In this document: positions 19,262-29,472 of the stretch, piece after piece
How positions within the stretch are numbered: position 1 is the stretch's first letter
How the letters are laid out: each line of letters begins with the position of its first letter
DNA from: Marinihelvus sp963695135
GTDB lineage: Bacteria > Pseudomonadota > Gammaproteobacteria > Xanthomonadales > SZUA-36
Length of the DNA stretch: 64,000 bases
Direction: 5' to 3'
Assembly (NCBI GenBank): GCA_963695135.1
Contig: CAVOGA010000001.1
Coordinates: 186,001 to 250,000 of the forward strand
The notes under the pieces: generated by a model
The model's database searches: none
Told to the model about the DNA's origin: nothing
Seen by the model: only the letters and a program-made list of their open reading frames with translations
Made by a program: the position numbers and the translations under genes

Positions 19262-21381
19262 GCATTTTCAACGAGCTCAAACGCCGCAACGTGTTCCGCG
19301 TGGGCATTGCCTACGCGGTGGCGGCGTGGCTGGCGCTGCAGATTGCGGACGTGCTGATCGACAACATCGGCGCGCCGGACTGGGTGTTCCGCACCCTGTT
19401 GCTGGTCATCGTTATCGGCTTCCCACTCAGCCTGATCATGGCGTGGGCCTTCGAGGTTACCCCTGACGGCATCAAGCGGGATGCGGAAGTCGACCGCAGT
19501 GAATCCATTACCAGCACGACGGGACGCAAACTGGACCGGGTCATCATCGGCATGCTGGTTGCGGTGGCGGCCTATTTCATCTGGGAGGCGCGCTTCAAGG
19601 CAGACGATCCATCCCCGGCAGAGGATATTGTGGTCGCCGAAGCCGAGTCATTGCCGGACGTTTCAGTGACCTCTGAGCCGAGCCCGCCGCCGCTCGACAG
19701 GAACGCCATCGCCGTGCTGCCTTTCGCCAACCGCAGCCTGCGCGAGGAAGACCTGTTCTTTACCGACGGCATCCACGACGACCTGCTGACCCAACTGGCG
19801 AAAATCGACAACCTGAAGGTCATTTCCCGCACCTCGGTGATGGCCTACCGGGGCACGGACAAGCGCATCCCCGAGATCGCCGCTGACCTGGGTGTCGGTA
19901 TCGTGCTAGAAGGCGGTGTGCAGCGCGCCGGCGACCGGGTGCGCATCAACGCCCAGCTCATCGACGTGGCGACGGACCAGCACCTGTGGGCCGAGACCTT
20001 CGACCGCGAGATGACCATCGACAACATCTTCGACATCCAGTCGGAGATCTCCCAACAGATTGTTGCCGCGGTGAAGGGTGAGGTATCACAGGAGGACAGG
20101 GACTCCTTGTCCGACCGGCCCACGGACAGCCTGGAGGCCTGGGAAAGCTACCTGCGCGCGCAGGCGATCCTGCGTCAGACGGACTATACGGCGGAAAAAT
20201 ACGCCCGTGCAGAGCCGCTGGTGCAGCAGGCGTTGGCCGAAGACCCGGACTTCGCCGAGGCCTGGGTGCTGCTGTCAGAAATCCAGATGCAGGGAATCTG
20301 GATGGGCACCAACAACACGCTGGAGCAGCGGGAAGCCGCCCGGCAAACCATCGCCAGGGCCACCGCTCTATCGCCGGGCAATCCTGCGGTAATCGCGGCA
20401 CAGGCCGACTATGAATACCGGGTCAACAACGACTACGAAAAATCCCTGGAACTTATCGACCAGGCATTGAAACTGGCGCCCGGTTCGGTCAAGTACCACT
20501 ACCACCGCAGTCTGAGTCTGCGGCGCCTGGGGCGCTGGGAAGAATCCATCGCCGCCGGCAACCAGGCACTGGCGCTTAACCCGCTGGACAGCTTCACCGC
20601 TGCGATCCAGGCGGAAACCCTGGCCTATATGAAGGACTGGGAACGCCTTGAGCCCCTCCTGGAGCGCTGGCTACAGATCGAGCCCGACTCCGCTGACCTG
20701 CTGTCATGGAAATACCATTTATTGGTGCGACGCGATGGTGACCTCGACGGTGCGCAGCAGTTGCTTGCCGGAGTGCAGTCAAGCGCCGGCACCCGGCTGG
20801 AAGTCTTCTTCGTCGAGCTTGCCAGCTTGCGCCGCGACTGGGACACGCTCATCGAGATCGAAAGTGATCCCGCCAGCCAGGGCTACATGGCGATCCTTGA
20901 CCAAACCACGGATTTCCGTCTCGGCCGGTCCTATGCACTGAAGGGCGACCAGGAATCAGCCGCAAGCTATTTGAAGCGTTATCTCGCGACCGCCGCTGCG
21001 GATGAAAAGCAGGGACCTATCGCCAGATCACAGCAGGCCATCAACATGGCCGATGCCTACGCATGGCTTGGTGACTATGACCAGGCCTTGCGCTACGCCC
21101 GCCTGGCCGCAGAGACGATGCCCAAAGACCTCGATGCCATGTGGGGCGCGCTCATTGAGGAACGGGAGATCAGGGTTCTTGCCGCCGCCGGCCTGCGCGA
21201 CGAGGCGCTGCAACGAATCTCAGAAGCCATCGACCAGCCCGGATGGCTGGACCCCTGGACCCTTTACCTCGACCCGTCCTGGGACTTCTTTCGCGACGAT
21301 CCGCGCTTCAACGAGCTCGTGCGTCCCGAAGGCGTGGAGCCGGAGCCGTTTCGTGCCCAGCGGATCGGTGACGGCACATGA
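19258..21381 (+). CDS. T10: class B TolB-like/TPR protein, intact
   Basis: 707 residues, ATG inside the T9 stop. The anchor is of the IADVLIDNIGAPDWVFRTLLL type shared with T2, T11 and T15, while its third segment ends AYFIWEARFK as in class B. The class B TolB-like domain follows (NAIAVLPFANRSLREEDLFF, IHDDLLTQLAKIDNL, SRTSVMAYRGTDKRIPEIAA, LEGGVQRAGDRVRINAQL). T10 is the intact guide for placing the frameshift in T8. It ends WTLYLDPSWDFFRDDPRFNEL and EPEPFRAQRIGDGT. The anchor and domain come from different subfamilies, which again suggests recombination along the conserved 5' part. Confidence 0.88.
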   Translation: MSIFNELKRRNVFRVGIAYAVAAWLALQIADVLIDNIGAPDWVFRTLLLVIVIGFPLSLIMAWAFEVTPDGIKRDAEVDRSESITSTTGRKLDRVIIGMLVAVAAYFIWEARFKADDPSPAEDIVVAEAESLPDVSVTSEPSPPPLDRNAIAVLPFANRSLREEDLFFTDGIHDDLLTQLAKIDNLKVISRTSVMAYRGTDKRIPEIAADLGVGIVLEGGVQRAGDRVRINAQLIDVATDQHLWAETFDREMTIDNIFDIQSEISQQIVAAVKGEVSQEDRDSLSDRPTDSLEAWESYLRAQAILRQTDYTAEKYARAEPLVQQALAEDPDFAEAWVLLSEIQMQGIWMGTNNTLEQREAARQTIARATALSPGNPAVIAAQADYEYRVNNDYEKSLELIDQALKLAPGSVKYHYHRSLSLRRLGRWEESIAAGNQALALNPLDSFTAAIQAETLAYMKDWERLEPLLERWLQIEPDSADLLSWKYHLLVRRDGDLDGAQQLLAGVQSSAGTRLEVFFVELASLRRDWDTLIEIESDPASQGYMAILDQTTDFRLGRSYALKGDQESAASYLKRYLATAAADEKQGPIARSQQAINMADAYAWLGDYDQALRYARLAAETMPKDLDAMWGALIEEREIRVLAAAGLRDEALQRISEAIDQPGWLDPWTLYLDPSWDFFRDDPRFNELVRPEGVEPEPFRAQRIGDGT

Positions 21382-21416
21382 TGTTTAACGACGCTGACAG
21401 GATGCGCAAACCATGA
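21378..21416 (+). other. Bridging mini-ORF, 12 codons, T10 to T11
   Basis: ATG 21378 overlaps the T10 stop (ATGA) and reads MMFNDADRMRKP. The TGA at 21414-21416 lies within the ATG of T11. The spacer is 31 bases long, as at T8/T9, but the sequence is unrelated. Confidence 0.45.
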
Positions 21417-23291
21417 GCCTTTTTGAAGAACTCAAGCGCCGTAACGTGTTCCGGGTGGGCATTGCCTACGCGGTGGCGGCGTGGCTGCTGATCCAGATCG
21501 CGGACATCATGATCGACAACATCGGCGCCCCGGACTGGGTGTTCCGCACCGTGTTGCTGGTCATTGCCATCGGTTTTCCGATCAGCCTGATCATGGCCTG
21601 GGCCTTTGAGTTGACCGGGGACGGCATCCGCCGCGAATCAGCTGCTGATCCCGGTGAGGGCACGAGTCCCGGACCCTTGCGCTTTCTGGGCCCGACGATC
21701 ATTGGCCTGCTGGCGGTGGCGCTCGGGGTGCTGCTGTATCAGTCCGGCAAGCAGGCTGGCAGTGATTCCGGCCCGGCCGTTTCTGCACCACCGGCAGTTG
21801 CTGAAACGGTGCCGGCAGAAGGCAGCAACAGCGCGAAGGCCGTCAACCCCCGGTCGATTGCCATCCTGCCGTTTTTGAATATGTCTTCAGACGAGGACCA
21901 GGAGTACTTCTCCGACGGCATCACCGAGGAAATCATCAATGCGGTGGTCAAGATACCCGGCGTAGCGGTGCCGGCGCGCACCACCGTGTTTGCCTACAAG
22001 GGCCACCAGGGCGACCTGCGCGAGGTTGGCGAAACGCTGGGCGTGGCGCATATCCTGGAGGGCAGCATCCGCAGCCAGGGCGACCAGATCCGGGTCACGG
22101 CGCAGCTGATCAAGGTGGAGGACGGCTTCCACCTGTGGTCGGAGACCTTTGACCGGCAGCTGGACAATATCTTTGCCGTGCAGGAAGAAATCGCCAGCGC
22201 CATTGCCGCGGAACTGGTCGGCAACCTGGGCGGGAGCTCCGTCACCATTCCCAACCAGACCAGCAATATGGTCGCCTATGACGCCTATCTGAAGGGCCGT
22301 GCCGCCCTGCGTGATCGTGACCCGATCGCCCGGGAGTACCTGCAACAGGCCATCGATGCTGACCCGAAATTTGCGCCGGCCTATGCCGCCATGGCGATTT
22401 CCTACCAGTCGACTAACGAGGACCCGGATCTCGCCATGGGAATGGCGGACCAGGCCCTGGCACTGGATCCGGACAACGTCGATGCACTCAATGCCAAGGC
22501 CGCGGCGCTGCGCCATCATCGCCGCTGGCCGGAGGCCGATGCCATGTTTCAGCAGGCCCTGGCCATCGACCCCAGCTCCGCAGAGTTGCTGGAGGATTAC
22601 GCGGAGTTTCTGGCGTTCGTCGGCCGCATGGATGAGGCTCTGCAGGCGACCAGCCGGGGAATGTCCATCGATCCGAACCTGATGCCGCTGGTCGCGGCCC
22701 ATCTTGAGGCCTTGTATGCCAATGGCCAGGGCGAACGTGCCTGGCAACTTGTAGCGCAAGACAGTATGGATCAGAGCGCGGCCGGTAGTCTTTTGGTTGG
22801 CATCAGCGCCCCTGTGGCTGGATCAATCGCTGGTTACAAGTCTTGGCCCGGCCCCGCCTTTTCCGGAATTTGATCAATTTCAGGTTCAGAATTTTTCCGA
22901 TGGGTTGTCTGAGGCATTTCGCCTGATGAGTATCGCGGCGATGGAAGGCCCACATGTCTTGAGTCCGCAGGATCTTGAGACGCTGAAATCCCTTTATGGT
23001 GAGCAAATAGTCGGAGCCGAACTGGATCTCAATTTCAGCGCTATGATTGCCCGTGGCCTGCTGATCAGCGCCGGTGAAATTGACCATGTCATAACCACCG
23101 ACCTGTCGCTTATCGAGCGGGGTTTATACCCCCTGCATGAATGGCAGTGGACCCCCAGCCGTGCGGAACTCCGCCAGCACCCCCGGTTTCCCGAATTCCT
23201 GGCCGGCATCGGCTTGATTGACTACTGGGATGCGACCTCCTGGCCGCCGTATTGCCAACGCGATAGCGAAGGAGTGATTTCATGTCAGTAA
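21413..23291 (+). CDS. T11: TolB-like/TPR protein with a deviant cytoplasmic loop, one frame disruption
   Basis: It starts MSLFEELKRRNVFRVGIAY with an IADIMIDNIGAPDWVFRTVLL second part. The usual LTPEGIKRExEVDRS loop is replaced by LTGDGIRRESAADPGEGTS and the TGRKLDR stretch is missing, so the loop before the third membrane segment is less basic than in any other member. The TolB-like domain (SIAILPFLNMSSDEDQEYF) reads VPARTTVFAYKGHQ and LEGSIRSQGDQIRVTAQL. One extra C in a CCCC at about 22808 shifts the frame within the TPR part; the second frame runs to TAA 23289-23291. The corrected end DYWDATSWPPYCQRDSEGVISC keeps the Cys pair. Corrected length is about 625 residues. Confidence 0.82.
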
Positions 23292-23326
23292 GTCGCCACC
23301 CACACACCGGAGCATTCTGCCCATGA
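23282..23326 (+). other. Bridging mini-ORF, 14 codons, T11 to T12
   Basis: ATG 23282 lies in the last codons of T11. The 14-codon frame (MSVSRHPHTGAFCP) stops at TGA 23324-23326, inside the ATG of T12. The spacer is again 31 bases. Here the upstream overlap is 10 bases rather than the usual 4. The spacer also carries CCGGAG, a possible ribosome-binding site for T12. Confidence 0.4.
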
Positions 23327-25551
23327 GCCTTTTTGAAGAACTCAAGCGACGCAATGTCTTCCGCGTGGGCCTGGCCTACGTGGTTGGCGCGTGGCTGATG
23401 TTGCAGCTGACCGATGTGCTGACCGAATTGCTGGATCTGCCCGGGGAGATCGGCCGCACCGTGGTGATGGTGCTGGCAATCGGCTTTATCCCGGTGCTGC
23501 TGCTGGCCTGGGCCTTTGAGCTCACACCCGAGGGCATCAAGCGGGAAAAAGAGGTCGACCGCAGCCAGTCCATCACACCACGCACCGGCCGCGTGCTGGA
23601 CCGCACGATTATTGTCCTGCTGGCGCTGGTGATCGTCGGTTTCGGGGTCAACGAGTTCGTAATTGAGCCGCGCCAGGCCGAAGAAGCCGCCACGGAGCTG
23701 GCGATAGAGGCCGCCGTGACTGAGCCCCTGCCGCCGTCGGTCGCCGTGCTGCCCTTTGTGAACATGAGCAACAACGCCGATAACGAGTATTTCTCCGACG
23801 GCCTGACCGAGACCCTGCTGCACATGCTGGCGCAACTGCCCGATCTGCGCGTGGCGGCCCGAACCTCCTCGTTTGCTTTCAAGAACAAGGGGGTGGGTAT
23901 CGCCGAGATTGCCCAGACGCTGAATGTTGCCCATGTATTGGAGGGCAGCGTCCAGAAATCCGGTGACCGGGTACGCGTCACCGCCCAGCTGATCCGGGCA
24001 GACGACGGCTTCCACGTCTGGTCACAGAACTACACCCGGCCGCTGGAGGATATTTTCGCAATCCAGGACGAGATTGCCCGCGACGTGGTGGGCGCCCTGG
24101 ATGCATCGCTGCTGGGCAATATGGACGCAATGCACGGCGTCGAAACCCGCAATATGTCGGCCTATGAAACCTATCTGAAGGCGCTTGAGCAACAGGCCCT
24201 GTTTTCCTACGCCAGCCTGCCGGCGGCCGAGAACCTCTTTAAAGAGTCACTGGCCATCGACCCGGACTTTACCGACGCAAAACTGGGACTGGTGCGTAAT
24301 CACTTCCTGATGATGAGAACCGGCCTGCTGGACCAGCAACAGGCCTGGGCGCAGTCCGAGCCGCTCATCCAGCAGATTCTCAATGAAGACCCGGGCAACC
24401 TGACCGCCGAAGCGCTCGGTCTGAGCTACCGGATCTGGTTCACCTCGGATATCGAACCAGCCGAGCTGGAACAGGTGGTCGAGCGTCTGCGGGAAATTTT
24501 GCCCGGAATACCGACTGAATCTGTTCTGCGGAGCGTTACCGCGAGCATTACCTACTTTCGGCTCAATGACCCTGACGGTGCTCTGACCATGTTGGATGCC
24601 GGGCTTTTGCTTGACCCGCTGGACCCCGGACTGCTCGATGCCCGTGGCAGGATTCTTGCCGAGATTGGACGTTATTCAGAGTCGGAGCGGTATCTGATGA
24701 GCGCCCTTGAGCAACAGCCCGGCGATGCCAACATCCTCGCCGATATTGCAGACCTGAAGGCAAAGATGGGCGACGCGGCCGGCGGACTGAGCTGGATGCG
24801 CCGGGCCAGCGAGGCCGACCCGCGCGATCATGAACTCGCAGCGGAAGTGGCCGAGCGGCTTTACGCCCTGGGCCTGGTCGAAGAAGGCGATACCTGGGCG
24901 AGGCGGGTGCTTTCCCAGGCGCCCCAGTCTGCGATGGGTCGCAAAATCGCGCTGCTGCAGGCCGTCTATCGCGATGAACAGGCGCGCGCCCTGGAATTGG
25001 CGGAGGCCATGATGCGGGACGGGGTTTCGGTGCGTCGAGGCACTCTCGGTGCCGCAATTTTTACTTATACGAAACTGATGGCCATCGATGGCAGGGCCGC
25101 CGAAGCCATGGCCCTGATCGAAGAGCTCCACCCGGAAGCGGTTGTCTACGATGGTCAGGAACTTGATCTGGAGGCAGCAATTTACCTGATGGCTTCCTCC
25201 CGTCTGATGCCGCTGCTGCAAAGTCCTGAGGAAGTCGCCACCAACTGGGCAAGCGCCATGTCCACTCTGGACAAGATCATGCCGCGGCGAGGCGACCAGC
25301 CCAATTCGAGGTTCTGGGACGCGGTGCTGCTTGGCGACCATGATGGCGCGCTGCGCCTGGCCCGCGAAGAGGTGTTCACCCAGCCCATAACGATCGCCGT
25401 GCATCTTCCACAGATGTTTGAACACCCGTCCCTGCAGCCACTGGCCGACGAGCCGGAAATCCAGGCCGAACTGGCGCAGCTGGACCGGCGCATCGCGCAA
25501 GCCCGCTTGGAGGTTGAAGACATGCTGCTGCAACCGGAATGGAGCGAGTAG
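23323..25551 (+). CDS. T12: membrane-anchored TolB-like/TPR protein, intact, longest single-module member
   Basis: 742 residues. The anchor reads MSLFEELKRRNVFRVGLAY, with LLDLPGEIGRTVVMVLAIGF between the first two segments. The TolB-like domain begins SVAVLPFVNMSNNADNEYF (heptad near 140). It has LTETLLHMLAQLPDL instead of the EELLN form, ARTSSFAFKNKG, LEGSVQKSGDRVRVTAQL and HVWSQNYTRPLEDIF. The TPR part is long, with ALEQQPGDANILADIADLKA and ASEADPRDHELAAEVAERLY repeats. The end (RRIAQARLEVEDMLLQPEW) is a charged helix without Cys. It stops with TAG 25549-25551, 7 bases before the R2 mini-ORF. Confidence 0.87.
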   Translation: MSLFEELKRRNVFRVGLAYVVGAWLMLQLTDVLTELLDLPGEIGRTVVMVLAIGFIPVLLLAWAFELTPEGIKREKEVDRSQSITPRTGRVLDRTIIVLLALVIVGFGVNEFVIEPRQAEEAATELAIEAAVTEPLPPSVAVLPFVNMSNNADNEYFSDGLTETLLHMLAQLPDLRVAARTSSFAFKNKGVGIAEIAQTLNVAHVLEGSVQKSGDRVRVTAQLIRADDGFHVWSQNYTRPLEDIFAIQDEIARDVVGALDASLLGNMDAMHGVETRNMSAYETYLKALEQQALFSYASLPAAENLFKESLAIDPDFTDAKLGLVRNHFLMMRTGLLDQQQAWAQSEPLIQQILNEDPGNLTAEALGLSYRIWFTSDIEPAELEQVVERLREILPGIPTESVLRSVTASITYFRLNDPDGALTMLDAGLLLDPLDPGLLDARGRILAEIGRYSESERYLMSALEQQPGDANILADIADLKAKMGDAAGGLSWMRRASEADPRDHELAAEVAERLYALGLVEEGDTWARRVLSQAPQSAMGRKIALLQAVYRDEQARALELAEAMMRDGVSVRRGTLGAAIFTYTKLMAIDGRAAEAMALIEELHPEAVVYDGQELDLEAAIYLMASSRLMPLLQSPEEVATNWASAMSTLDKIMPRRGDQPNSRFWDAVLLGDHDGALRLAREEVFTQPITIAVHLPQMFEHPSLQPLADEPEIQAELAQLDRRIAQARLEVEDMLLQPEWSE

Positions 25552-25558
25552 GCACGCC

Positions 25559-25674
25559 ATGAGCTTTTTCGAAGAACTCAAGCACGCGCGACGGCATTCG
25601 AACAGCGCTTCATTCGCTCCGCGAAAACCGCACTGCTCTCATAGCCTGCGCTGTAACGTTGTGCGGAGGCTTCG
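25559..25674 (+). repeat. R2: duplicated gene start plus hairpin spacer element
   Basis: The first 24 bases (25559-25582) match the first 24 of T13 (25675-25698) at 23 positions and encode MSFFEELK. The following element matches R1, R3 and R4, with hairpin ATTCGC-TCC-GCGAAA and outer AGCGC / GCGCT arms. The mini-ORF from ATG 25559 is open for 39 codons (HARRHSNSASFAPRKPHC...) and ends at TGA 25676-25678, overlapping the T13 ATG. The layout is what insertion of the element, with duplication of the gene start, would leave. Confidence 0.85.
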
Positions 25675-27553
25675 ATGAGCTTCTTCGAAGAACTCAAGCG
25701 CCGTAGCGTTGTGAGGGTGGCGATTGCCTATGCGCTGATCAGCTGGGTGTTGTTGCAGGGCGCCGACTTTTTCCTTGATCTGGCCGGAGCGCCCGAGTGG
25801 GTGATGCGCGCCCTGTTTATCCTGGCGGCCGTTGGCCTGCCGGCCGTGCTTGCCTTCTCCTGGGCGTTTGAGATGACGCCCGAGGGCCTCAAGCGCGAGG
25901 CGGATGTTGATCGCTCGCAGACCCAGGCGCCGTATACCGCGCGTAAAATCGACAAGCTGATCCTGGTGTTCCTGGCCCTGGCCGTTGTTGGCCTGCTGGT
26001 AGAGCGCTTTTTGCCGGGGTCTGCGCAGGCGCCATCGGCCCAGGACATTGCTGCAGTGGTCTCAGAAGCTGAACAGGGCACGGCGGAAATGGCCCGGGAC
26101 AACGCGGCCTCAGGCATGACGGCGGCGCCGGTCACCGGGGAAGAACCATCCATCGCGGTACTCCCCTTCGCCGACATGAGTGCAGATGGCGACCAGGGCT
26201 ATTTTTCCGACGGTATCGCCGAGGAACTGCTCAACCTGCTGGTGCGGGTCGACGGACTCAAGGTCGCCTCGCGCACCTCGTCATTTGCCTTCAAGGACAC
26301 CGGGCAAAGCATCGGTGACATTGCCCGCGAGCTGAAGGTTAATCACGTTCTGGAAGGCAGTGTGCGCAAGGCGGAGAACCGCGTGCGCATCACCGCCCAG
26401 CTGATTGACACCAACACCGACCGGCACCTGTGGTCAGAAACCTATGACCGGGAACTCAACGACATTTTCGCCATTCAGGACGACATCGCCACCGCCATCG
26501 TGGCCGCCTTGCAGGCGGAGCTCGGTGTGCTCAAGGATGCGCAAATCCAGGTCAGCGCGAGTACGGAGAACCTTGATGCCTACCAGTTGTTCCTGGAAGC
26601 CCGTGCCCTGTACAACGCCCGTGACCGCCTGACCGACAGTATTGCCCTGTACGAGCGGGCCGTGGAAGCTGGATCCCGGCTTCGCGCGCGCCTGGGAAGG
26701 GCTGTCAGCAGTCTACTCAGTGGCGCCGTCCTGGCGTATCCGCGACCGCGATTATTCCGCCCTGTCGCTGACAGCAGCGGACCGGGCACTTGAGCTTGAC
26801 CCCGGCCTGTCCACGGCCTGGGCGGTGAAGGCGCAGGATCTGCTTAACCGGAATGGCGATCACGTTGCGGCAATGCAGGCCTTTGACGAGGCCATCAGCA
26901 ACGACCCCAACAATACCGATGCCCTGCTGTGGCGCTCGATCCAGTGGTTCACCCTGGGTTTTGTCGACCTCGCCATCGATGACGCCGAGGAGTGCCTCAG
27001 GGTGGACCCGGGCTATCTGAATTGCACCCGCTTCCTGGCCCGGTACTACCTGCAGGCGGGCGACCAGGCGCGCGCCCTGGACTATTACCTGCAAAGCGCG
27101 GAGGACGGTTTCTTCGGGGCGGACTACGCGTTCCTGCCGTTGCTGATCAACCGTGGCGACCGGCTGACCGCGGCCATGGCCCTGTGGAACTGGAACGACG
27201 AAGACCGCAGCTATCCGGCCAGGCTGATTTTGGATGCGGTGGAGTTTCCGTCGCAGGATCATTCCGCCAAGCGGACGGCATTCAATGCCTGGCTGCAGGC
27301 GAGGGGTTATGATCCCGCTGATTTCAATGCGGACCTGACCATCCTGGGGGATTACGCCCAGGTTGCCGAAATCACGACCTCCGAGACTTTCAGCAATGAC
27401 TGGTTGTGGGAACCCGTCGCTGCGGGGTTTCGCCAGTCACCCTATTTCAAGCCATTGCTGATCAAGCTGAAAATTCCGGATTTCTGGCGTTCCTTCGGCT
27501 TTCCACCCCAGTGCCGTCCGCTGGGCGATGACGACTTCGTGTGCGACCCATGA
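25675..27553 (+). CDS. T13: membrane-anchored TolB-like/TPR protein, one frame disruption
   Basis: ATG 25675 begins MSFFEELKRRSVVRVAIAY, a variant of the usual RRNVFRVGIAY. The anchor has LLQGADFFLDLAGAPEWVMRALFIL and SWAFEMTPEGLKREADVDRSQ. The TolB-like domain (SIAVLPFADMSADGDQGYF, IAEELLNLLVRVDGL, ARTSSF-type SRTSSFAFKDTG, LEGSVRKAENRVRITAQL) lies in the first frame. One extra base at about 26668 (VELDPGFARAWEG codons) shifts it, and the rest runs from 26642 in a second frame. The corrected product has about 625 residues and ends DFWRSFGFPPQCRPLGDDDFVC, a textbook example of the array's Cys-pair motif. Its stop overlaps T14 (ATGA). Confidence 0.82.
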
Positions 27554-29378
27554 GCGTTTTTGCCGAGCTCAAACGCCGGAATGTCTTCCGGGTCGCAGCG
27601 GCCTACGCCGTGGTGGCCTGGGTGTTCCTGCAGGCGGCGGACTTCCTGCTGGAACTGATCGAGGCGCCGCCCTGGGTGCTGCAGGTGTTTTTCCTGGCCG
27701 CCGCCATCGGCTTTGCCGCGGCGCTGATCTTTGCCTGGGTGTATGAACTCACACCCGAGGGCGTACGGCGCGAATCAGACCTCGACAGTGAGCAGTCCAT
27801 CGCGCCACGGACCGGCGGCAAGCTGGACCGGGTCATCATCATATTTCTCGTCCTGGCGGTGGGCGGCTTGCTGCTGGAGCGGTTTCAGAAGGAGGAAAAG
27901 GGGCCGGATACCTTTTCCAACCCGGTGAGTGAAACGCCAGCAGAGGCAACCGTTGCCGGGCAAAGCGATGGGCTTTCCCTGGCCGTGCTGCCCTTCGCCA
28001 ATATGAGCGCCGACCCCGATAACGAGTACTTCTCGGATGGCATCTCCGAGGAGCTGCTGAATCTGCTGGTCAAGGTGGAGGGTCTGCGCGTGCCCTCGCG
28101 GACTTCCAGCTTTGCCTTTAAAGGGCAGAACACGGACATCCGCGACATCGCCCGGCAGCTGGAAGTCGGGACACGTGCTCGAGGGCAGCGTGCGTCGCTC
28201 CGGTAGCCGGGTGCGCATCACCGCCCAGCTGATTGACGTGTCGACCGATACGCACCTGTGGTCGGAAACCTATGACCGCGAACTCGAGGACATCTTCGCC
28301 ATCCAGGACGAGATCGCCAACGAGATCGTTGGAGCCCTGCAACTGGTGCTTGGCACCCGGGTTGAGCACGATCGGCCGACCGACAGCCTGGAAGCCTATA
28401 ACCTCTACCTGCAGGGTCTTTATTTGTTCCAGCAGCGCGCATCCCTCCTGGACGCCGAACAACTGCTGCGCCAGGCCGTAGAACTTGATCCGGAATTCGC
28501 CGATGCCTGGGCGATTCTCGGACTGACGCTCATCATGCAGCCAAACTATGACCCAGCGACCTCTGGAAGAGGCCATCCCGCTGGCCCTGGAGGCGGCAGA
28601 CCAGCTTGACGCGCTGCGCCCTGATACGGCGGAGGCGCTCATGGTGCGGGGTAATGCCGCCGGCAAGACCGGGGATTTCACCACGACCATCGCACTGCAC
28701 CAGCGCTCTGTTGAGCTGCACCCGGATCACAGTCTCGCTCAACTGTGGTTCGCCATTCAGCTCCTGAATGCCGGCTACCTGAGCGAGGCAGAAAGCCACA
28801 TGCTCATCGCCCGTGATCTGGATCCGGCATCGGGCCTTATCCTCGATTGGCTTGGGCGCGCCCAGCTCATACTCGGCAAGTCGAACCAGGGGCAGGCAAA
28901 CCTGGAGCGGGCAATCCAGTTCAACCGCGAGGCAGCGATCTGGGGTCTGGGTATCCTGACCCTTGAGGGCAGCATTTCGCCGGAACGCTTTCTTGAGCTT
29001 GCCGGAACAGCCCAGACCTTTTTCCCGGGGATCTCACGCTTGTCCGTAAGCGTCAACGCCGGTGAGCTTGAGCTTGCAGAAGCCTATGAAAGTTTGCAGG
29101 AAGCGCCCGTCGACGAACTGGCCAGGAATTATGCCCAGTTTGTTCTTTCCACCTTAACGGGCAATACGGCTGGCATGGTGAAATTCTTCCCGCTGATCTG
29201 GTCCTATGACACTTCTGTTATCAGCACACTCTGGCATCCCGTTTTCGGCGGACTGCGCAACGATCCGGCTATCAAGCGCGAGCTTGAGCAAATGGGCATG
29301 GTTGATGTCTGGCGCGAACGTGGCTGGCCGGACCGCTGCCGGCCGCTGGGCGACAACGATTTCGAGTGTGACCCATGA
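27550..29378 (+). CDS. T14: TolB-like/TPR protein with P1 half-palindrome in its linker, two frame disruptions
   Basis: The start at ATG 27550 (MSVFAELKRRNVFRVAAAY) overlaps the T13 stop and is preferred to ATG 27541. The linker after LLLERFQKE contains EKGPDTFSNPVSE, encoded by half-element P1. The TolB-like domain (SLAVLPFANMSADPDNEYF) breaks at about 28163, where GGG replaces GG before HVLEGSVRRSG. A second extra base near 28560 breaks the TPR part at the LEEAIPLALEAADQL codons. Corrected, about 608 residues. The end is VWRERGWPDRCRPLGDNDFEC. Because the breaks fall in well-conserved codons they can be placed within a few bases, but their origin cannot be judged from the sequence. Confidence 0.78.
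27895..27918 (+). repeat. P1: half of the P palindrome, in frame in T14
   Basis: These 24 bases are identical to the left arm of P2 (33730-33753). No right arm follows. It adds codons EKGPDTFS to the linker without breaking the frame. Confidence 0.75.
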
Positions 29379-29472
29379 ACGTGCGACGGCATTCAGACAG
29401 CGCTTCTTTCGCCATGCGAAAACCGCAATGCCCTCATAAGCCTGCACCTGCGACGGCATTCAGGGGGCTTCG
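29375..29472 (+). repeat. R3: hairpin spacer element with a shortened duplicated start
   Basis: ATG 29375 overlaps the T14 stop. The duplicated start is trimmed to MN, and the element begins directly (VRRHSDSASFAMRKPQC). The hairpin is TTTCGC-CAT-GCGAAA. R3 repeats its own GCGACGGCATTCAG stretch near its end (about 29450-29463). The 33-codon frame ends at TGA 29474-29476, overlapping the ATG of T15, so ATGA is present at both ends. Confidence 0.82.

Noticed and set aside
25559..25678. The R2 mini-ORF as a conserved small protein gene
   Set aside because: R2 and R4 peptides differ mostly by non-synonymous changes in the element body, and R1 is truncated. It is treated as a repeat element with a passing frame.
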